This document shows, piece by piece, positions 13,801 through 23,000 of a stretch of 64,000 nt of DNA (the first letter of the stretch is position 1; each line of letters starts with the position of its first letter). Location of the stretch: contig NW_022145605.1 of NCBI RefSeq assembly GCF_000002235.5, positions 248,001 to 312,000 of the forward strand. The letters run 5' to 3'. The position numbers and the translations under genes were made by a program. The notes beneath the pieces are model-generated. The model saw nothing but the letters and a program-made list of their open reading frames with translations, did no database searches and had not been told where the DNA came from. The stretch is from Strongylocentrotus purpuratus. Its lineage: Eukaryota > Echinodermata > Echinoidea > Camarodonta > Strongylocentrotidae.

Positions 13801-16800
13801 TGAATGGTTGTCAAATAAAATAGCAACTAAAAATTGATCTTTACTAGATACAGGAATTTCAAAGTTTGCACGCAGCTTTTTAAAAAGTGCAAAACAAGTC
13901 TATACATGCAGACTAGGCTTCTAGACTTCCCCCTCTCTGTCATTTGATCTCCTTTTAAAATAACTAACACATCAATATCATAATTTAATACAGTGTCAGT
14001 TATCTCTCTCTCTCTCTCCCTTCTCTTTCTTTTCTATTGATCATCTTCCTTTTAACATCATGTTAAATAGTAAAGATAAACTGAATTGTTTTCCGACTGT
14101 TATGCATTTTGTCAGAGATTTCCAAAAAAGCTATTGCTTTTTGTATAGGATTTACACGCCCCTAAGATAATGTTCCCCGGAAAAGAAATAACACATGTTT
14201 CTTAATCTTAACACATTTGCTTTAAAAGCATACTTTCTTTTATTTTTCGTTTTTCAAGAGCTAAAATTAATAACGCAAACACACCCTGGCAACATGGACT
14301 TTTGTTTTCTCCTTTTAAAATCACACACTGTCTTGTGATCGACAAAGTTTATGTTTTCTCATTTAAAATTGAAGTTTCTTTTGTGTTCACTCTCTACTTT
14401 AATCCAACAGCGTGGTGAAGTGGAAAGAAACTCATTATCATTATTTATTTCCCGCCCTAGTTAGCTCGATTTTTCGAAGGATTTCCCGGCCAAATTCGCG
14501 AATTTGTCATTAAAATTAATTTCTCTTGCGCTCCAAAATTCGACGGTTTTTAGTGCTGTCAGGTATATAACGGGTTTATATTCCTTTTACTAGTTTTCAA
14601 ATCTATGAAGTTTCTATATCTCATATGTTTCATTCAAATTAATGAACAATGTGCTAGTCTTTCATTATTTTTGTCTGACTTAAATAAACATATTTCGATT
14701 ACGAATGACAGGTGTTAAGTTAAATGATAGCAACAACGCCTCGACAAGTGATGATTAGTTTGAATGCTTGTTGAGCAGTTTCTCAATTAAATGACAAATC
14801 TATGAAACCCTTCAACTAAAATCCAAATAAAATAAAATAACGATAATTAAATGATAATTGGCATGGCAGTGCCGATCTGCGCTAACTCAAATGCAAAGTT
14901 AATTAATTCGAATTACAAACTCGCGAATCTAGCCGGAAAATCCTATATCACAAATCGGCTCTGTATATGAAGAGCTTCATTCCAAAAGGAGCTAAATCCA
15001 TAATTTATCAAAATGGAGTTATTTGTCTTAAAATAATGATTTCCTACATGGGGACAAAATGCACTATATTACGTTCGAAAATGTCACCAGGAAGTATACA
15101 AAAAATTAGGTACAATATCATTTTTCATTCCAAAAGGAGCTAAATCCAAATCGGTTTCATTCCAAAAGGAGCTAAATCCACTTTGAGTAAATGACCTTTT
15201 TTATTTCTCCACTTTCCCTTTAGCAATGTACCTTTATATTGTTATATATCTTAAAGGGGTCGCCCTGGACCAATAATATATGATAAGAAAAAAAATCTAC
15301 CAGTTATTTCTGATTTTTAGTAAATTTTTAGATTTTGTGGATTTAGCTCCTTTTGGAATGAAACATGGATTTAGCTCCTTTTGGAATGAAACGGATTTAG
15401 CTCCTTTTGGAATGAAAATGTGATATGTTGTTTACTTTCTTTTCAAAAGGTTTTTTTAGTTGTGATTTCACTATTATTATTTAAAAGGAAAGGTTTGCTA
15501 CTAAATTTGAATACATTTCATTGACTCTATTGAGAAAATATAAAAATTTTCCGGGTACAATATCATGTTTCATTCCAAAAGGAGCTAAATCCACGAAAAC
15601 AAAAATTCTAAAAATTTAGTAAAAATCAGGAAACACTGGTAGATTTCTTCTTATCATATATTATTGGTCCAGGGGGACACCTTTAACATATATAACAACA
15701 TTAAGGTCCATGGCTAAAGGGAAAGTGGAGAAATAAAAAAAGGCGATTTACTCAGAAGTACCCAAAGTGGATTTAGCTCCTTTTGGAATGAAACTCTTCA
15801 TATGCTGAAGGGCCTTTGCCATTTTGGTCCGATCGCGTTCACCCCCCCCCCCCCCCCCCCATTCAAACACACACATGCCATGCCGATAGAACGACATGAA
15901 TTTAAATATACACCAACTCTGCTGAATACAGACTTTCGTGATTCAAATTAGCCAAGGGATTATAGGTAGCCTTAATTCGCACCTGAACAATAGAATCTGA
16001 CAAGCAGGACAATAGCGACCAATTACAGTACAGCGTGCGTCGCCGCGCGCGTGTACATAGTAAAAAGTGTGAAGTACTGGTACGTAGATGCTTCATTGTT
16101 GACAGCATAAATGTATAGGTGCTTCAACCAGGTACACCGCCTCCCTAGCTGCTTCAACTTAGTTTTGTTTGTTATTATTCATATCTATTCAGTCCCAAAA
16201 TAACCGACAGAGGTGTACGTTTGATTTATATTTCCTTCGAAAGACAAATCGGGCCTGATTTCTAGACTGTGAACTCGTTCTATAGCTTTCAATTAAACGC
16301 AACAAACCAGAACTGGAAAAATGACGGCGGCATGGGCAGATCTAGAGTCGGACTTCGGGTAGCTGGACGGATCGCCGAGCTGGACCCATCAACAAGCAGC
16401 TGCGAGGAGAACCGCAGATTATTTCTCCTTGTCAGTGGGATCTGACTAGACATTGACAATAACTGCCTTGACTTGACAAAACTGATATTACATGTATCTA
16501 CCTTGAATTGACATGATCTGCATCGACTTGACAAAGATAATAATCTACCCGGAGTTGACAAGGATACTATTATCTGACCTGACTTGAACAAGATAATATA
16601 ATCCCCCGACTTGACGAGGATAAAATTATCTACCCGGACTTGACAAGGATAATATTATCTGACCTGACCTAACAAAGATAAAATTATCTACCCGGACTTG
16701 ACGAGGATAATATTATCTGACCTGACTTGACAAGTTAATATTATCTGACCTGACTTGACAAAGATAAAATTATCTGACCTGACTTGACAAGGATAATATT

Positions 16801-16959
16801 ATCTGACCTGACTTGACAAAGATAAAATTATCCGACCTGACTTGACAAGTTAATATTATCTGACCTGACTTGACAAAGATAAAATTATCTGACCTGACTT
16901 GACAAGTTAATATTATCTGACCTGACTTGACAAAGATATTACTATCTTTTACATTATAT

Positions 16960-17006
<47 letters not shown>

Positions 17007-20000
17007 TCTCTCACTCGGACAGGTATCTTTGTCTTCACAATTGTAATACCTGGAAATGCAACACAATATAGTCACTCAATGGAACGCAATATATCACATT
17101 GATATATATATATATATATATATATATCAATGTGATATATATATCTATCAATGTGATATATTGCGTTCCATTGAGTGACTATATTGTGTTGCATTTCCAG
17201 GTATTACAATTGTGAAGACAAAGATACCTGTCCGAGTGAGAGACTTTTTTTTAATTTAAAAAAAAGAAACATATTAGCTGAAATTATATAAACGTAAGCT
17301 TTGACAAATTGAAAAAGGGAAGTGAATTTCATTCTGACTTTTAAAAAAAATGAAAATAATGCTTAAAAGACGTGAAATTGGATTTCCCACTTTTTGCTAA
17401 ATAATGAACAATGATTTGTTCATTTTGAAAAGATATACTGTTTCATTCAAAATAATCAACCTTCTTCATACATCTGATAATACCTCTATAACAGTTTAAA
17501 TTATATTATCATTACCAATCTATCTTCATTCATCATATTTACACTATTAACCAATCAAAACGTCTACATGTATATACCACCAAATCACCCTATCATTTTA
17601 AAATATCAAAAAATGTTTATGTAATGTATAGTAGAGTGTAGGCCTGAGTCATCACGGGTTTTGCCGAACCCGGGTTTGACTTGAAAATTTCGGGCGGGGA
17701 CCGGGTACCCGAAATTTTCACCACTGCACTGACACTAAAAATCGTGTGCATGCAGCGGCGGGGGTTAGACTAAGTTGCTGTTCTAATAATGCGACGGATA
17801 AGACAGTTACTGCTTTCAAAGCAATAATATAATCAATTGAATTAAATTAAGATGCTTTAAAAAATAAATGGATATCGTTTCAGTTGACGGTAGGCGTTTT
17901 TATCGCTCAAAATTGGGGCTGCAAGAAAGGAATCACGCTTCGTGGTACCGATCGAGTGCGTTCAGAAACGGAAGTGGAAATAGATCTGGAAATAGATCTA
18001 TGACCCACTGAAGACAGAGCAAGAAAGTACCACACACAAGACTAAATGTTGATCAGACTATTGCAATTAAATCGTAATACTAAAGGCATTAATTTAATTG
18101 TCAAAATATATCCACAACATAATGGTTTACCCTTGATAGTTTGATGAAGGAAAATAAATTAAAGCTCTTGAAATAACATCGAAGTGCCTTTCGTTCGTTC
18201 TAAAAATGCGTGTATAACGTACGGCAAGCAGAAGTTACGAGTCAAGCTTACATCCCTACATCGTCATCCGACCTGATCGGAACAATAAGCATTAAACCAA
18301 TTAAAAAACATCACGTAAGACTTTAAGGGACTCCAATTCAACAAAATTACCGTAAAATAATTATTTGCTTTGACAAATAATACTATGGATATTCATAATA
18401 TCTTACAGAAATAATGATATTTCATGAGCTACGTACTCGATATCGAGTTCAGCTAGCCATCATTTTGAAATGAGACGTAGTTGTCATGCAGTAGACGGTA
18501 GAGGGCAGTATGCAGCAGAGAGAGGAAAAAAGCGCGGGCCTGAGATCACGTGATGTTCACGTGCCTATTACGTGTTTTTTTCCCTCTCTGCGAGCTGCCG
18601 CATTGCATGACGTCTCATTTCAAAATGATGGCTAGCTGGACTCGATATCGAGTACGTAGCTCATGAAATATCATTATTTCTGTAAGATATTATGAATATC
18701 TACAGTATTATTTGTCAAAGCAAATAATTATTTTACGGTAATTTTGTTGAATTGGAGTCCCTTAAAGTCTTACGTGATGTTTTTTAATTGGTTTAATGCT
18801 TATTGTTCCGATCAAGTCGGATGACGGTGTAGGGATGTAAACATGCATATCAAGCTTGACTCGTAACTTCTGCTTGCCGTACGTTATACACGCATTTTTA
18901 GAACGAACGAAAGGCACTTCGATGTTATTTCAAGAGCTTTAATTTATTTTCCTTCATCAAACTATCAAGGGTAAACCATTATGTTGTGGATATATTTTGA
19001 CAATTAAATTAATGCCTTTAATAATTGCAATAGTCTGATCAACATTTAGCCTTGTGTGTGGCACTTTCTTGCTCTGTCTTCAGTGGGCCTGGGTCATAGA
19101 TCTATTTCCACTTCCGTTTCTGAACGCACTCGATCGGTACCACGAAGCGTGATTCCTTTCTTGCAGCCTCAATTTTAGAGCGATAAAAACACCTACCGTC
19201 AACTGAAACAATATCCATTTATTTCTAAAGCATATTTATTTGATTATATTGAAATATAAGTTTGTGAATTGCATATTTTTAGTTCTATATATCAAAATAT
19301 CAGTGTGAAATTTAATTTTGAAAAACCCGAAACCCGAAAACCAAAAACCGGGTTTCAGCTCGACGGTCGGGGCCCGGGCGGGGACCCGTTTCGACTCAGG
19401 CCTAGTAGAGTGCATTTACAGAGAAGTGGCTAAAGAATTCTAGAGGCTATTCATGTAGATATTATGATAGACCTTCTGCCAAATCCAAAAACATACAAAT
19501 TTAAAAAACGGTTGCTTTACAAATATCTACATTTACCTTATTTGTAATATTCTTACTAGCACTTATTACATATTCTATATCTACAAAACACAAACCTAGA
19601 TTCTAAATTTCCTCATTCATAATAATCTTTGTCACCAGCCTTTAACAGTTGACACCATCAATAAATACTTCTAACCTACCTATAACTTTTCATCCTTTCT
19701 TTTTCCACAAATGATAAAACTTTGACCAATTCAAACAAGTAATATAAAAATTCTCATACATAGAAAAATAAAACAATCAAAAGCAAACTGATATAAAAAA
19801 AAAGTTTAAAAACATACTGTAAAATAGGACAAAATCTATAAGTGTGTGTATTACTATTACAAATCAATCCTAACAACAACAAAAAATACTCAATCCAAAC
19901 ACAAATCATCATCAAACAATATCAGGAGATGCTTTAGTCTACAGATTCACTAAAAACTGTTGACTTTTTATGGCTCAATTATGATAAATAGTTAGTATAA

Positions 20001-23000
20001 ACTTTTTTAAAAATATAAATAACGGAATACAACTCACCTTGATTAAAAGTAAACAAGGTCTTCAACAATGACTTGTAACACGAACAGTAACAACAAAAGC
20101 AACGACTGTCAGACAGGTAGGAAATCCGTAATGGCACACCCCAAATCACTGACGATATGCAATCAACTGTGACATTGGGGCATACGCCATTCACTCTCGG
20201 AAAAGGAGGAAGCATTATGAGCCAGGGGTAAAACCCAAACACGCAACACTCCTCCCAGCCCTCAAGATTTGTGGCTTACCAAAATATAGCACAAATCTAT
20301 CGGATCCCCTAAACCACCAAACAATGAAATAATTTCAACTTTTTTGGGAGAAAAAAACTTGTTAATGAACTCATGCAATTAATTAAAGCTAAACAACAAA
20401 AACTCAAAAATTCAGCTCCCTTGTCCAAAATTCCCACCTAGTAATATAACTAGAGCAATTCGACTGTTGTGCAGTCGACTAAGACGCCTCCACCACCTGG
20501 CTGTCACACAATTAGTTCAAACCACTAAATGTATAGTACTCCATTTAACTTTCTCAACACATTTTGCCAAGTTCATTAACTTCTTTTTTTTTGTTCCCAT
20601 CTGAAAGTGTGGCTGAAAAAAGACATATCTGGCTAGTATTCAGTTACCTTTCAAATATCATAATGGTTCCTTTTTGCCATTTCTCATTGACAACAAAGGT
20701 ATAATTTGCCCTTCAATGACTAATAGCTCGTGTTTTACAATAGAATACAAAAATTAACAGGAAATTCCAACAACATATAAAACCTAAATTTCTTGGGAGG
20801 GCCATGTTTGATAAAACAAAAAAATATCACAGAGTTAAAACCAATAACAAAATATTTAGGCACTCCTCCCAAGACATAGTTTCTCCTTAGGTTTTCTACA
20901 GCTTCCAGTTTTCGTAAAATTGATTAATTCATCACTTCTCACTACTCAGTTTGCCGCTGATTCAAAAGTAGCATTAGGTCTATATAAAACACTTTCCAAC
21001 TTAGTTATTAGTCATTTCGAATATATGTCTTTTGTTGTAGATGCTGCCACACACCAAATTATGCAACACCTTACTCAAAACTCCTTGTTCCCATCTACTC
21101 AAAGAGCATGTATAGCCAGTTTGACAGTACTCAAACAACATTACTTCTACTAACCCACCCCAATCTCTTGATGACCATGGACCACCAAAAATTGACTGTT
21201 TGTTTTGCTTGATTTCAAAATTCTGTTAATAAGTTTTCAAGCACCCTGAAAAAAAATAACAAAATCAAAATCCCCTCAAAAATATAAGAGAAGTAGCATT
21301 TTTTTCATTGATTTTGAATAAATTAGCATAATTAACCAATTTCAATATAACCCCCCCCCCCTACCCCCACCGAACCCTATCAGATAAAACAAACAAAATC
21401 AGCCACAAATGATATAGAAAAAGCAAATTACAACACCCACACAGACAAACGGAGACACAAACACATACCACACATGCGTAAAAACTCAAAACCCATTTCA
21501 TAGTCCCCTCACAAACTTTGTTCCAACAGGACAATAACAAGATTATAATTCAATAAATCTCAAATAGAAACATAAACAGTCAAAATAAAGTAAGTGCATG
21601 GTAATAGACATGGCAAGACCATAGCCATACATCCCATAAATATTTAAAGGGACTTGGTAACATTGTTAAGATGAGAGATAGTGGTGTTAAGGTAGTGACT
21701 TCAATGCTAGATGTACAATTAAAGATACTCTAAAAATTTGAGTGAAAACGGACCATTATTCATTGTACAAATAGGACAAAACTGATCTGATCGATTCCTC
21801 AATTTTCTCAACTATTTTATTACAATTTAATTACATTTTAGGTAATTGGAAATCTTCACAAAGCAATAAAATGGCTCTACATTCCATTCCGGACATGTAA
21901 GTGTTGACAGATTTTTTATAGCCTGTTTTATGTATTTTTTTTCACAGAAAAACAGTTGGGGAAAATTCAAAAAATGGTTGGGAGAATTTACTGTTAATCA
22001 CTGTTAGAGGGGTGTCATATATCAACCTTTTAAAAAAAACCCAGATATTTATATAGTCTAGATATAGATTTTTTGCATGTCAGAGGGTTAGTACAGTAGA
22101 AGGAAAATAGTAAGTAACATTATATACAAAAATTAAGCAATTTTTTTTTTATCAACCTTCAACAATGTTACCAAGTCACTTTAATGAGATAATAACAAAC
22201 AAATATAAAATGCTGCTGGGTAACAACAATAACTTAAACATGATGGCAGTAACTATTAACAAGACTGTGTGAAGTAAAAGAGTAAATATAATATGCAGTC
22301 AAAAAGTAAACTTATGTCAAACAAGGGAAACGCTCTCAGCGGTCTCGCCTGCATAACGCAATTCAATATGATAAACCAGAACGTCAATGACGTAGCGCTC
22401 ATCCACATCTCGCAACAAATATCGTAAATTTTATGTGGTAGTGGTACACTTTTGAACTGGTCAAAAAATAAAACTTTGATGCCCTGGAAGGGACATAATT
22501 TCATTTCATTTGCATAAAGTACCATAAATAATCAATGGAGCAAAATCTCACAATTCTGTGTAGAAGTTTAGTGTTCCAAATTTAGCTCTACCAGATAAGG
22601 CATACCAAATCAAAATCGGTCAAGAAATGAGGGAAAAGAAGCAATTTTTGTTATTTTTGGAATAATCTTGCATAAATTACCATTATTAATTAATGGAAAA
22701 CAATTTCAAAATTCTGTGTAGAAGGTTAGTCTACCAAAGTTAGCTCTACAATATAAAGCAAACTAAATCAAAATCGGTCGAGAAATGAAGGAGAAAAGGC
22801 CTTTTTGTGATTTCGAATAAATTAGCATAAATTAGCATAGATAGTGAATTTTCACGATTCTGTGTAGTTTTTTAAAATCCCTCTCCTAGCCCTATCATAT
22901 GAAATAATCAGAATCAAAATGGGTTGAAAAATAACAAAGAACAAGCATTTTCAAAATCGTGATGTTGATGCCACAACATAGTCCAAGTCTGTTGACCTGA

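Larger units (their letters stand above)
7441..17441. mobile_element. ~10-kb foldback element with long inverted arms
   Basis: The ends AACAGTATATCTTTTCAAAA (7441) and its reverse complement (to about 17441) are inverted. TTCAT directly precedes the left end (7436-7440) and follows the right end (17442-17446), a likely 5-bp target duplication. Both arms carry, in mirrored order, a ~190-240-bp hairpin, a TA run, a ~29-bp minisatellite, a conserved ~800-bp core and a G- or C-run. Inside are further direct and inverted copies of the same blocks (for example 10,100-10,400 and 13,590-13,690 repeat the core, and 12,250-12,500 repeats 13,690-13,950). No transposase frame is seen, so it is non-autonomous. 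It lies in intron 3. Confidence 0.78.

Noticed and set aside
19979-20242. Possible extra exon of the OB-fold gene with a GTGAGT donor
   Set aside because: Its open frame leaves phase 1, which does not fit exon 4 (entry phase 0); the phase-0 frame has a stop a few codons upstream.
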